Assembly: GCF_900188435.1 (NCBI RefSeq)
Contig: NZ_FYFA01000002.1
Location: 682,001-746,000, forward strand
DNA: 64,000 nt
Origin: Marinobacter sp. es.048
GTDB taxonomy: Bacteria > Pseudomonadota > Gammaproteobacteria > Pseudomonadales > Oleiphilaceae
Direction of reading: 5' to 3'
In this document: positions 45,562 through 54,331 of the stretch, piece after piece
Numbering within the stretch: position 1 is the first letter of the stretch
Layout: each line of letters begins with the position of its first letter
Made by a program: the position numbers and the translations under genes
Notes under the pieces: model-generated
Databases searched by the model: none
The model's input: the letters and a program-made list of their open reading frames with translations, nothing else
Told to the model about the DNA's origin: nothing

Positions 45562-47094
45562 GTGACGGAGTCCATGGACTTGCTCAGAACACTTGCTGCT
45601 TTTAAAAGCGCATCCGCCAGGATAATTTTCTTCCTTGGCACCGCATTGATACTGACCGGATGCTCACAGCCCAGCACTCTCCAGGAGATCCGGGACGAGG
45701 GCGTTCTGCATGTGATCACGCGGACAGCACCCTCTATCTATGTGGAAAGCGAAGACGGGCCCACCGGCTATGACTACGAACTGGCAAAGCTGTTCGCCGA
45801 TGAGCTAGGCGTAAAACTCCGCATCCGCGTCGCCGATGACAATACCGAAATCCTCTCGGTTCTGGAAAAAAACTATGCCCACCTGGGCATGCTAGGGCTT
45901 TCCAGGCAGCCGGACACGGCCGATCAGTACCACACTGTAGCTACCGGCATTACCGCACAGTCGATACTGGTTTATAACCGCGACGTGGAGCGCCCGGAAT
46001 CACTGAAAGACCTCGCTGGAAAGCCTCTTCACGTGGTGGCCGACAGCAACCACGAGCACCGCCTCAATGAAGCCCGCCAGGAAAACGCTGAGCTTCAGTG
46101 GCAGGTGCATCCAGGGCTGGACGCTGCTGGCGTTCTGTCACGCGTCGAAAGCGGCGAATTCCCCTACGCGATGGTATCGTCCAACGAACTCGACCTTAAC
46201 CACGTATTCTACCCAATGGTGAAGGAGGCGTTGACGGTTGGAGAGCCCGGGAAACTGGCCTGGTTTTTCCCATCAGCTCAGGATGATTCCCTGGCAAAAG
46301 CGGCCCGTCAGTTCCTGGATACTCTGGAGGCGGACGGCACCCTCGCTCAGATTGCCGAGCGATTCTATGGCCACCTGGACCGGCTTAATTACGTTGGCGC
46401 CCGTACCTTCATGCACCATGTGGAAAACCGCTTACCCAAGTACGAGACCCTGTTTCGCGACTATGCCAGGGACTTCAATATGGACTGGCGGTTGCTCGCG
46501 GCCATCGGTTACCAGGAGTCCCACTGGCGGCCCAATGCGGTATCTCCCACCGGAGTCCGTGGCCTGATGATGCTGACTCGGAATACCGCCAGCCACATCG
46601 GCATCAACAACCGCCTGGATGCCGAGGAAAGCATCCAGGGCGGCGCCAAGTATTTCCGGATCGTGCATGAGAAAATCCCGGAACGGATCCCCGAACCAGA
46701 CCGCACCTGGTTTGCCCTCGCCTCTTACAACGTGGGTTTTGGGCACCTTGAGGACGCCCGTCGCCTGACCGAAGGTGCTGGGAAAGACCCCGACCGGTGG
46801 ATGGATGTGAAGGAATTCCTGCCACTGCTGGCCCAAAAGGAGTGGTATACCAAGACCCGTTTTGGCTACGCACGGGGCCATGAACCGGTGATCTACGTTC
46901 AGAATATCCGGCGCTACTATGATGTTCTGGCCCGGCTCAACGAACCGGCCACACCAGCGCAAAAACCGGAAGAGCAGATCGTACAGATGGAGGAAAGCCA
47001 GAAACCAGGGATCCTGGCAGACGAACTACAGCCGGACGAAAAACTCCGTGCGGGCCTGCCGGCAGAGCTCGGCATGATCCCGCCGACCCTCTGA
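45562..47094 (+). CDS. mltF: Membrane-bound lytic murein transglycosylase F
   Basis: The product is 510 aa (506 if the ATG at 45574 is used; the upstream codon is GTG and ribosome sites for both are poor). The signal ends ALILTGC, an outer-membrane lipoprotein leader. A periplasmic solute-binding (SBP family 3) domain spans about 40-270. The SLT lysozyme-like domain has the catalytic Glu in IGYQESHWRPNAVSPTGVRG near 317, with LASYNVGFGHLEDAR near 390 and GYARGHEPVIYVQNIRRYYD. It cleaves peptidoglycan glycan strands to 1,6-anhydro ends. It is divergent from purL across 263 bp. Confidence 0.95.
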   Translation: MTESMDLLRTLAAFKSASARIIFFLGTALILTGCSQPSTLQEIRDEGVLHVITRTAPSIYVESEDGPTGYDYELAKLFADELGVKLRIRVADDNTEILSVLEKNYAHLGMLGLSRQPDTADQYHTVATGITAQSILVYNRDVERPESLKDLAGKPLHVVADSNHEHRLNEARQENAELQWQVHPGLDAAGVLSRVESGEFPYAMVSSNELDLNHVFYPMVKEALTVGEPGKLAWFFPSAQDDSLAKAARQFLDTLEADGTLAQIAERFYGHLDRLNYVGARTFMHHVENRLPKYETLFRDYARDFNMDWRLLAAIGYQESHWRPNAVSPTGVRGLMMLTRNTASHIGINNRLDAEESIQGGAKYFRIVHEKIPERIPEPDRTWFALASYNVGFGHLEDARRLTEGAGKDPDRWMDVKEFLPLLAQKEWYTKTRFGYARGHEPVIYVQNIRRYYDVLARLNEPATPAQKPEEQIVQMEESQKPGILADELQPDEKLRAGLPAELGMIPPTL

Positions 47095-47114
47095 AACACC
47101 CGAACCGAAGCAGA

Positions 47115-47585
47115 CTAGTCGCCACGAGCTTCGAGCGCCGTTTCCACTTGACTGGCGGAATACCCCCGACGATTAAGAAAGCGCGCCTGGCGCACTTTTT
47201 CATCCCAGTCTTCACTGAGATCCGCGAGACCGAACCGTTTATCCCGGATACCGATAGCCAACTGACACCAGTCTTCCTCGGTCATCTCATCGACGCATTC
47301 CGGAGTCTTATGCACCCCGCGCTGCTGCAGTTCGCCCAGAATCCGCAGTGGTCCGTAACCAAGATCCATTCTCTGACGGGCGTAGACGTCAGCAAACCGG
47401 TCATCGTCAAGCCAACCCTCTTTCTCGTAATCATCCAGAACGGCATCAATAATGTCGCCCGACATCTTCCTCTGACGGAGTTTCAGACTCAGCTCGAACC
47501 GGCTGTGTTCCCTTCTGGCCAGCAATCTGAGCGCCGTTACACGGGCCTTGTATTCCTGATCATCCTGATTTTCCTGTTTTGCCAT
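47115..47585 (-). CDS. recX: Regulatory protein RecX
   Basis: The product is 156 aa from the ATG at 47585 (AAGGG 5-7 nt upstream); a TTG nine codons earlier is less likely. RecX limits RecA filament growth and coprotease activity. Typical three-helix repeats are seen: ALRLLARREHSRFELSLKL, VLDDYEKEGWLDDDRFADVY and QARFLNRRGYSASQVETAL. It usually follows recA directly; here its upstream neighbour is the divergent DUF349 gene and no recA lies in the window, so it has been separated from recA. Confidence 0.92.
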   Translation of the reverse strand: MAKQENQDDQEYKARVTALRLLARREHSRFELSLKLRQRKMSGDIIDAVLDDYEKEGWLDDDRFADVYARQRMDLGYGPLRILGELQQRGVHKTPECVDEMTEEDWCQLAIGIRDKRFGLADLSEDWDEKVRQARFLNRRGYSASQVETALEARGD

Positions 47586-47640
47586 ACAGACCCTTTCCGC
47601 ATACGCACACAAAACGCTAGACTAGCCGCGAATTTTTCCA

Positions 47641-47667
47641 ACTGGCCAGAGCCTCAGGCTGGCCAGT
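47641..47667. promoter_or_regulatory. Perfect 9-bp inverted repeat between recX and the DUF349 gene
   Basis: ACTGGCCAG (47641-47649) and CTGGCCAGT (47659-47667) are reverse complements around 9 bp (AGCCTCAGG). The centre-to-centre distance of 18 bp is close to two helical turns. It lies in the divergent recX/DUF349 gap and could be an operator or an RNA hairpin in the DUF349 leader. It does not match the LexA consensus CTGT-N8-ACAG. Confidence 0.5.
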
Positions 47668-47763
47668 CAGACTACCCGGCACTCCGAACCGGAGGCCGAC
47701 GGCCGGTGGCGGCCCAACTTTGCCCGACACCGTGAACTGGTTTCAACACCCAAGGATACTCTT

Positions 47764-50229
47764 ATGGCCGCGTTCATCCAGAAACTGTTCAAATCCCGCA
47801 AGACAACCGAGGCAACTCCAAAACAACGGAAAGCCCCTCAGCCAGAGCCTGTCAAACAGGAAGATACCCGTGCTGGCCAGAGAGAAGAACAGCTTAAAAC
47901 ACTGGAGGGAGCGCCGTCGCAGAGTGTCCTGACCAAACTCGCCAGTGAAGGCGTTACAGCGGATATCCGGCAGGCAGCCGCGAGCAGACTGACCGACGAA
48001 GCCAGCCTCCAGGAAGTTCAGAAACAAGCTAAAGGTCGGGATAAGGGTGTGTACCAGATCGTAAAACTGGCACTCCAGCAGCGGCGTGAAGAACAGGCCC
48101 GACTGGACAGCATCAGCCAGACCATCGCTACCCTTACCCGCCACGCGCAGGACCAGGCGAAAAGTGACGATACCAAGCTTTATGAGGCCCGGCTCGATGC
48201 CCTGCTAAAGCAATGGGCAGAGGTGGAAACACACGCCACCCCGGAACAGGCGCAGGCATTTCTCGAAGCAGTACACCTGTGCAAAGAGCGCATTGTGGCC
48301 CTGCAATCAGCGGCGGAAGATGAAAAGCGCCAGCGCGAGCAGAAGCTACAACGTCAGGAAACCCTGGATCTGCTGACCCGCACACTGGACGAGCTCAAGT
48401 CTCAACCGCCTGAGACACTGCCCTCGCTGGCGTCTCTGGATGCACTCCAGAAAACCCAGGAAAATCGCTGGCTGGAAGCAACCCGGGACACGGCAGTGGA
48501 AAAGCAGGAGCAGAAAGCCTACGAAACCGCCATGCTCGCACTGCGCAATTACCTGAGTTCTGTCCGTCGGATTACCCAGGAACGGGAAAACATCGTCGAA
48601 CTTGGCGCTCTGCTCGATGGTACAGACGATGCCACGGACGAGCAGCGTACCCAGGCAAAAACACTGGTTGCCGAGATCAACTGGCCGGAAGGCTATCCCA
48701 TCCCGGCAATACTCGAGCCATTGCGGAAGCTGGCCGGCAAACGCAAGAAACCGGCAGAGCCCCGGGTTAACCAGGAGCAGCAGAAAGCTCTAACGACTCG
48801 CCTCGAAGCCGAAATCAGGCAACTGGAGGAAGCTCTGGAGGCCAAGCAGCTGAAAGAATCCAAACAGCTCTTCAAAACCGCACAACAGCACTTCCGGGAT
48901 CTGGACACGCGCCACGCAAAACCCTACCAGGCGCGTATGCAGCTGCTTACAGGGCAATTGCGTGAACTCTCGGACTGGCAGGGCTTCGCCACAGAACCCA
49001 AGCAGATTGCCCTGTGCGAGCAAATGGAATACCTGGCAGAGCAGCCAATGGACCCTGAAGCAAAGGCCGGACGAATCAAGGAGTTGCAGAGTGAGTGGCG
49101 CGATCTTGGCGGATCTTCAGATCGCTCGCTGTGGTCCCGGTTCAAAGCTGCCTCAGATAAGGCTTACGAGCCCTGCAAGGCCTACTTCTCTGCCAAGTCC
49201 GGCCTCAAACAAGCCAACCTGGAAAAACGGTCCGCCATTTGCGAGCAGCTCGAAAGCTTCCTGGACAATGCCGACTGGTCTTCAATTGATTGGAAAGTCG
49301 CAGAACGAATCCACCAGACCGCCCGCCAGGAGTGGAAAGAGGCCTGGCCAGTGGAATTCCGCGACAATCGGGCCGTTCAAAAGCGCTTCGATGAACTGCT
49401 CAAGAGGCTGGAAGCACCTCTGGACGAGGAACGGCGCAAAAACGAAGGCCTGAAACAGGCAATCGTGGACAAGGCCCAGACCCTGATCGAACACGAGCCG
49501 CTCCAGGAGGCCATGAACCAGGCCAAGGCCCTCCAGGGAGACTGGCAAGCCATCGGAATCACCCGCCATCGCGAAGACCGCAAACTATGGCAAGCGTTCC
49601 GAAAGGCCTGTGACCAGATCTTTGCCCGCCGTGATGCCGAGCGCTCGGAACAGCAGCAGGCATCACGGGCCGCGGACGAGACCGCGCAAGCAGGCCTGAA
49701 TCAGGTTTCGGGAATATCCCCTGAAAGTGATGAACAGGCAGTCACTGCGGCCCTGGCGACGCTCAAGGAAATTGATGCCGCTGCGCTCTCAAAAGGTGTC
49801 AGAGAAAAGGTCCAGCAAGAAAAGCAGCGGCTGAGCAAGATTCTCTCAACCCTGAGACTGCAGGCAAAAATGGCTTCCTGGCAGTCTCTGGTGATGGCGG
49901 CCACAGCGGGCGAATCCGGCAGTGAATCAGCGCCTCAGCACTGGGCTGCGCTGGCCGAAACGTCAGACGCCAGCGATCCGGTCGAACTGGTGATTCGCGC
50001 AGAAATCCTTTGCGGTGTGCCCTCGCCTGAAGCCGATCAGCAGCGCCGCATGGAAATCCAGGTTCAGCGCCTTGCCAATGGCATGGGTTCCGCCGACAAC
50101 AGCACGGATCAAATGCAGGATGTAGAAAAACTGCTGGCAGCCTGGTGCCTGGGTGGCACTGGCAAAAATGCGGACACGGAGCTGGCTGAGCGACTGAACA
50201 AGGCCGTCGCCAATCTGAATGTGGCCTGA
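47764..50229 (+). CDS. DUF349 domain protein, 821 aa
   Basis: A large, charged, almost wholly helical protein without signal or membrane segments. DUF349 repeats occur in the middle and C-terminal part, recognised by W-x(5)-G-x(5)-D-x-LW-x-F patterns such as SEWRDLGGSSDRSLWSRFKAAS (near 450) and GDWQAIGITRHREDRKLW then QAFRKACD (near 590). The rest is Gln/Glu/Lys-rich coiled coil. Function is unknown; DUF349 proteins in other bacteria are linked to surface-component phenotypes. AAGGA precedes the ATG by 8 nt. Confidence 0.88.
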   Translation: MAAFIQKLFKSRKTTEATPKQRKAPQPEPVKQEDTRAGQREEQLKTLEGAPSQSVLTKLASEGVTADIRQAAASRLTDEASLQEVQKQAKGRDKGVYQIVKLALQQRREEQARLDSISQTIATLTRHAQDQAKSDDTKLYEARLDALLKQWAEVETHATPEQAQAFLEAVHLCKERIVALQSAAEDEKRQREQKLQRQETLDLLTRTLDELKSQPPETLPSLASLDALQKTQENRWLEATRDTAVEKQEQKAYETAMLALRNYLSSVRRITQERENIVELGALLDGTDDATDEQRTQAKTLVAEINWPEGYPIPAILEPLRKLAGKRKKPAEPRVNQEQQKALTTRLEAEIRQLEEALEAKQLKESKQLFKTAQQHFRDLDTRHAKPYQARMQLLTGQLRELSDWQGFATEPKQIALCEQMEYLAEQPMDPEAKAGRIKELQSEWRDLGGSSDRSLWSRFKAASDKAYEPCKAYFSAKSGLKQANLEKRSAICEQLESFLDNADWSSIDWKVAERIHQTARQEWKEAWPVEFRDNRAVQKRFDELLKRLEAPLDEERRKNEGLKQAIVDKAQTLIEHEPLQEAMNQAKALQGDWQAIGITRHREDRKLWQAFRKACDQIFARRDAERSEQQQASRAADETAQAGLNQVSGISPESDEQAVTAALATLKEIDAAALSKGVREKVQQEKQRLSKILSTLRLQAKMASWQSLVMAATAGESGSESAPQHWAALAETSDASDPVELVIRAEILCGVPSPEADQQRRMEIQVQRLANGMGSADNSTDQMQDVEKLLAAWCLGGTGKNADTELAERLNKAVANLNVA

Positions 50230-50242
50230 GGCGCCCAGCGGT

Positions 50243-50506
50243 CTACTCTCGCTGATGTTCCCTGACGAATTCCCTGGCTTCCTTTACGGCGGCCAGGGAT
50301 TTCTGTTTCATTCCCTTGAGCTCCTCGTCCGCCAGATAAAACATCATATCGATTGAGTGCCGGTAATACCGTGTGGGCAGCCGGTTGAGAGCCACGCACA
50401 TAACATCGGTCAGATAGTCCGCTGTGTCAGACTCCTCCCGCGTTGCCTCGATGGCATCCACCACCAGCCGCTCGTAGAAATTGTCGATTGCATCTCGCAG
50501 AGACAT
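50243..50506 (-). CDS. ComFB-like (late competence development) protein
   Basis: An 87-aa soluble protein. The pattern ADYLTDVMCVALNRLPTRYY resembles the ComFB family (a D-V-x-C-x-ALN-x-LPP-RY core). Here the second Pro is replaced by Thr and only one Cys remains (Cys35), so zinc binding by a four-Cys site as in Bacillus ComFB is unlikely. Gammaproteobacterial members have no known role in competence. It is convergent with the DUF349 gene (13-bp gap). Confidence 0.78.
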   Translation of the reverse strand: MSLRDAIDNFYERLVVDAIEATREESDTADYLTDVMCVALNRLPTRYYRHSIDMMFYLADEELKGMKQKSLAAVKEAREFVREHQRE

Positions 50507-50694
50507 GGCTTTCGCCTCCCGAATTCGTCAGCGGTTTCTAACACCATAGAAGCCAGTCCCCTCCTTGTCATGGTTCATGAGCAATTTCGCCAATGCGATT
50601 GGCAGCCCGCGTCATTACCCCCCGCAACCGCAACCGGCTATGGTTGTGTCATCGGTAAATCAAACCCGAAAACAATATGACCAGAGGACAAGCA

Positions 50695-51903
50695 ATGACC
50701 ACCGAGGCTTATATCTTCGATGCAGTCCGCACCCCCAGGGGGCGCGGAAAAAAAGACGGATCACTTCACAGCGTCAAACCCATCTCGCTGTTGACCACGG
50801 TGCTCCATGCGCTGCAGGAGAGGAACAGCCTGGATACCGCCCAGGTGGATGACATTGTCATGGGCTGCGTAACAGCGGTGGGCGATCAGGGTGCGGATAT
50901 CGCGAAGACCGCGGCTCTGGCCGCCGACTGGGACGAAAAAGTAGCCGGTGTTACTCTCAATCGTTTCTGCGCATCCGGGCTCGAAGCAGTCAACCTCGCC
51001 GCCATGAAAGTACGCTCTGGCTGGGAAGATATGGTAGTTGCCGGTGGTGTGGAGGCCATGTCCCGGGTACCCATGGGCTCCGACGGCGGGGCCTGGGCCA
51101 CAGACCCGGAGACCAACTTGCATACCGGTTTCATGCCCCAGGGCATCGGCGCAGACCTGATTGCCACCCTCGAGGGCTTCAGCCGTGAAGACGTTGATGG
51201 TTTTGCCGTGAAGTCCCAGCAGAAAGCGGCCAATGCCTGGCAGAACGGCTACTTTGCGAAGTCCATCATTCCGATCACTGACCAGAATGGCGTGGTGATC
51301 CTTGATCGCGATGAGCATGTGCGTGGCAACACTTCCCTGGAGAGTCTTTCCGGCCTGAAGCCCTCCTTCCAGATGATGGGCGAGATGGGCTTCGACGGTG
51401 TCGCCCGGGAGAAATATCATTACGTGGAGAAGATTAACCACGTTCATCATGCCGGTAACTCCTCGGGTATCGTCGACGGTGCCACCGCCATGCTCATCGG
51501 CAGTGAAGCCAAGGGAAAGGCTATGGGGCTGACTCCACGTGCCCGCATCATCGCCACGGCCGTGACCAGCACAGACCCCACCATCATGCTCACCGGCCCC
51601 GCCCCGGCAGCCCGCAAGGCACTGGAAAAGGCGGGTATGACCGCCGACCAGATCGATCTGTTTGAAGTGAACGAGGCCTTCGCCTCTGTGGTTATGCGCT
51701 TCCAGCGGGAACTCTCGGTTCCCGACGAAAAAGTGAACGTGAACGGCGGCGCTATTGCCATGGGCCACCCGCTGGGTGCCACCGGCGCTATGATTCTAGG
51801 CACTCTGCTGGACGAACTGGAGCGGCGCGAGCTGCGCTACGGCCTGGCCACACTGTGCGTCGGTGGCGGCATGGGCATTGCCACCATCATTGAGCGCGTC
51901 TGA
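50695..51903 (+). CDS. Acetyl-CoA C-acyltransferase (thiolase II)
   Basis: The product is 402 aa from the ATG at 50695, which has AGAGGA 7 nt upstream. It cleaves 3-ketoacyl-CoA to acetyl-CoA in beta-oxidation, or runs in reverse. The nucleophile is Cys in [13 protein letters not shown] near 92. The other catalytic groups are in [29 protein letters not shown] (His) and [14 protein letters not shown] (second Cys near the C-terminus). It is 29 bp before the multifunctional enzyme, with which it should form the trifunctional-like pair. Confidence 0.94.
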   Translation: MTTEAYIFDAVRTPRGRGKKDGSLHSVKPISLLTTVLHALQERNSLDTAQVDDIVMGCVTAVGDQGADIAKTAALAADWDEKVAGVTLNRFCASGLEAVNLAAMKVRSGWEDMVVAGGVEAMSRVPMGSDGGAWATDPETNLHTGFMPQGIGADLIATLEGFSREDVDGFAVKSQQKAANAWQNGYFAKSIIPITDQNGVVILDRDEHVRGNTSLESLSGLKPSFQMMGEMGFDGVAREKYHYVEKINHVHHAGNSSGIVDGATAMLIGSEAKGKAMGLTPRARIIATAVTSTDPTIMLTGPAPAARKALEKAGMTADQIDLFEVNEAFASVVMRFQRELSVPDEKVNVNGGAIAMGHPLGATGAMILGTLLDELERRELRYGLATLCVGGGMGIATIIERV

Positions 51904-51932
51904 ACCCGTCCACTTTTCCAGGAGAACCAATT

Positions 51933-54083
51933 ATGAGTGCTATTCGTTACGAACTGGGTTCAGACCAGATCCTGACCCTCATCATCGACATGCCGGGACA
52001 GTCTGCCAACACCATGAATGCCGCTTTTCGGGACGCCCTTTCGGAAACAGCCGCAAAAGTGAAAGAGGACCAGGATAATATTCGCGGCATCATCATTGCC
52101 TCCGCCAAAAAGACCTTTTTTGCCGGCGGCGACCTGAAAGAGCTGCACAAGGTTACCCGGGATGATGCCCAAACCTTTGAAGATATGGTCAACGGCCTGA
52201 AATCCCACATGCGCTTTCTGGAAACCACCGGAAAACCCGTGGTGGCCGTCATCAACGGCTCCGCCCTGGGTGGCGGCCTCGAGATTGCCCTTGCCTGTCA
52301 TTTCCGCGTCGCCATTGATGACAACAGCATTCAACTGGGACTGCCGGAAGTGACTCTGGGCCTGCTGCCCGGTGGCGGCGGCACCCAGCGACTGCCTCGA
52401 ATGATTGGCCTTGAGGCGGCCTTCCCGTTCCTGATGGAAGGCAAAAAGGTGAACCCGAAAGCCGCCCTCAAGGCCGGCATTATCAACGAACTGGCAGATT
52501 CTGCCGAGGACATGATCACCAAGGCCCGGGCGTTCATTGATGCAAACCCCAAATGCCAGCAGCCTTGGGACCAGAAAGGCTTCAAGTTTCCGGGCGGCGC
52601 GCCACACCATCCTGCGATGGCCCAGAAACTGGCCATCACCCCCGCCATGCTGAAACAAAAAACCAAAGGCTGTTATCCAGCGCCGGAGCGCATTCTCTCT
52701 GCCGCCGTCGAGGGTGCTCAGGTGGATTTCGACAACGCCAGCCTGATCGAGACCCGTTATTTTGCCGAGCTGGTAATTGGCCAGGTCGCCAAGAACATGA
52801 CCGGCACCTTCTGGTTCCAGCTGAACGCGATCAAGGCTGGTGGCAGCCGACCCGATGGCGTTGAAAAAGAAACTTTCCGCAAAGTCGGTGTCCTCGGTGC
52901 CGGCATGATGGGCGCAGGCATTGCCTACTCAACCGCCACTCGTGGTGTGGAAGTGGTTCTGAAAGATGTCTCCGTTGAAAACGCGGAAAAAGGCAAAAGC
53001 TACTCCGAGAAACTGCTTGCCAAGAAGGTCAGCCGTGGCCGGATGACCGAAGAGCAGAAAGCAGAAATCCTGAGCCGCATCAAGGCCACAGACTCTGCGG
53101 GCGATCTGGAAGGCTGCGACCTGATTATCGAGGCGGTGTTCGAAGACAGCGAACTGAAGGCCAAAGTAACGCAGGAGGCGGAACCGAAGCTGGTTAACAA
53201 CGGCATTTTTGCCTCCAACACCTCCACCATCCCCATCACCCAACTCGCCGGTGCCTCAGCAAACGCCGAGAACTTCATAGGCCTGCACTTCTTCTCACCG
53301 GTGGACAAGATGCAGCTGGTGGAAATCATCGTGGGTGAGCAAACCTCCGATGAAACCCTGGCACGCTCGTTTGACTATGTTCAGCAGATCGGCAAGATCC
53401 CGGTGGTGGTGAACGACAGCCGGGGCTTCTTCACCTCTCGGGTCTTCGGCACCTTCGTTAATGAGGGTATCTGCATGCTGGGCGAAGGCATTCACCCCTC
53501 CAGCATTGAAAATGCCGGCTTGCTGGCAGGCATGCCCGTGGGCCCTTTAGCCATTTCCGACGAAGTCAGCATGACCCTGATGCAACACATCCGGGACCAG
53601 AGCAAAAAAGATACCGAAGCCTCGGGCGGCACCTGGAATGCCCACCCCGCGGAAGCGGTCATTGATGCGATGGTCAACGAGCATGGCCGAAAGGGCAAGG
53701 CCGCAGGCGCCGGCTTCTACGACTACCCGGCCAATGGCAAGAAACACCTGTGGCCGGAGCTGGCAAACCTGTTCGTGGATTCTGACAAGGCAAGAACGGT
53801 CAAACTGCAGGAACTGAAAGACCGGATCCTGTTTATCCAGGCCATTGAAACGGTCCGTTGTCTGGAGGAAGGTGTGTTGCGTACGGTGGAAGACGCCAAC
53901 ATAGGCAGCATATTCGGGATTGGCTATGCGCCCTGGACCGGTGGCGCTATTCAGTTTATTAATCAGTATGGCGTAAGGGCCTTCACGGAGCGGGCATCCG
54001 AGCTTGCCAAGACCTACGGTAAACGTTTTGCACCGCCCAAACTGTTGCAGGAGAAGTCGGAAACGAACACTCCGTTCGTCTGA
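51933..54083 (+). CDS. 3-hydroxyacyl-CoA dehydrogenase / enoyl-CoA hydratase (FadB/FadJ type)
   Basis: A 716-aa bifunctional enzyme. The N-terminal crotonase domain (about 1-190) has FFAGGDLKELH and the oxyanion-hole GSALGGGLEIALACHFRV, plus LPEVTLGLLPGGGGTQRLPR with the catalytic Glu. The NAD-binding domain starts KVGVLGAGMMGAGIAYSTAT near 318. The C-terminal dehydrogenase domain has FIGLHFFSPVDKMQLVEI (catalytic His) and VVVNDSRGFFTSRVF. The last 100 residues form a second, degenerate dehydrogenase C domain. It hydrates enoyl-CoA and oxidises the 3-hydroxy product. Confidence 0.95.
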   Translation: MSAIRYELGSDQILTLIIDMPGQSANTMNAAFRDALSETAAKVKEDQDNIRGIIIASAKKTFFAGGDLKELHKVTRDDAQTFEDMVNGLKSHMRFLETTGKPVVAVINGSALGGGLEIALACHFRVAIDDNSIQLGLPEVTLGLLPGGGGTQRLPRMIGLEAAFPFLMEGKKVNPKAALKAGIINELADSAEDMITKARAFIDANPKCQQPWDQKGFKFPGGAPHHPAMAQKLAITPAMLKQKTKGCYPAPERILSAAVEGAQVDFDNASLIETRYFAELVIGQVAKNMTGTFWFQLNAIKAGGSRPDGVEKETFRKVGVLGAGMMGAGIAYSTATRGVEVVLKDVSVENAEKGKSYSEKLLAKKVSRGRMTEEQKAEILSRIKATDSAGDLEGCDLIIEAVFEDSELKAKVTQEAEPKLVNNGIFASNTSTIPITQLAGASANAENFIGLHFFSPVDKMQLVEIIVGEQTSDETLARSFDYVQQIGKIPVVVNDSRGFFTSRVFGTFVNEGICMLGEGIHPSSIENAGLLAGMPVGPLAISDEVSMTLMQHIRDQSKKDTEASGGTWNAHPAEAVIDAMVNEHGRKGKAAGAGFYDYPANGKKHLWPELANLFVDSDKARTVKLQELKDRILFIQAIETVRCLEEGVLRTVEDANIGSIFGIGYAPWTGGAIQFINQYGVRAFTERASELAKTYGKRFAPPKLLQEKSETNTPFV

Positions 54084-54103
54084 TCCATCCTCTGCACGCC
54101 AAT

Positions 54104-54133
54104 TGCCGGGAGGGATTACCGACTCTCCCGGCA
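54104..54133 (+). terminator. Probable terminator after the beta-oxidation pair
   Basis: A 9-bp stem (54104-54112 with 54125-54133, TGCCGGGAG/CTCCCGGCA) with a 12-nt loop lies 21 bp after the stop. Only GTTTCCT follows, so the U-run is short. Confidence 0.6.
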
Positions 54134-54331
54134 GTTTCCTCATACGCCACAGCCCTGAGCGGCGGTGATCTCTCGGTTACGAACGTGGCGTCTTCATGGA
54201 CAGATTGTCACGAACCGATACGCCCTGCCTATGGCATCGGGTGTAGTGCTTGCCTACAATAAATCTAATAAGTCACGGGTAGTCACTCCCTCTCTAACCG
54301 AGGGGCTCCCCACACCGTCAGGTACGCATTT

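Noticed and set aside
47764..50506. DNA uptake/competence island suggested by the ComFB-like gene
   Set aside because: No other competence gene is nearby, and the ComFB-like protein lacks the expected cysteines.
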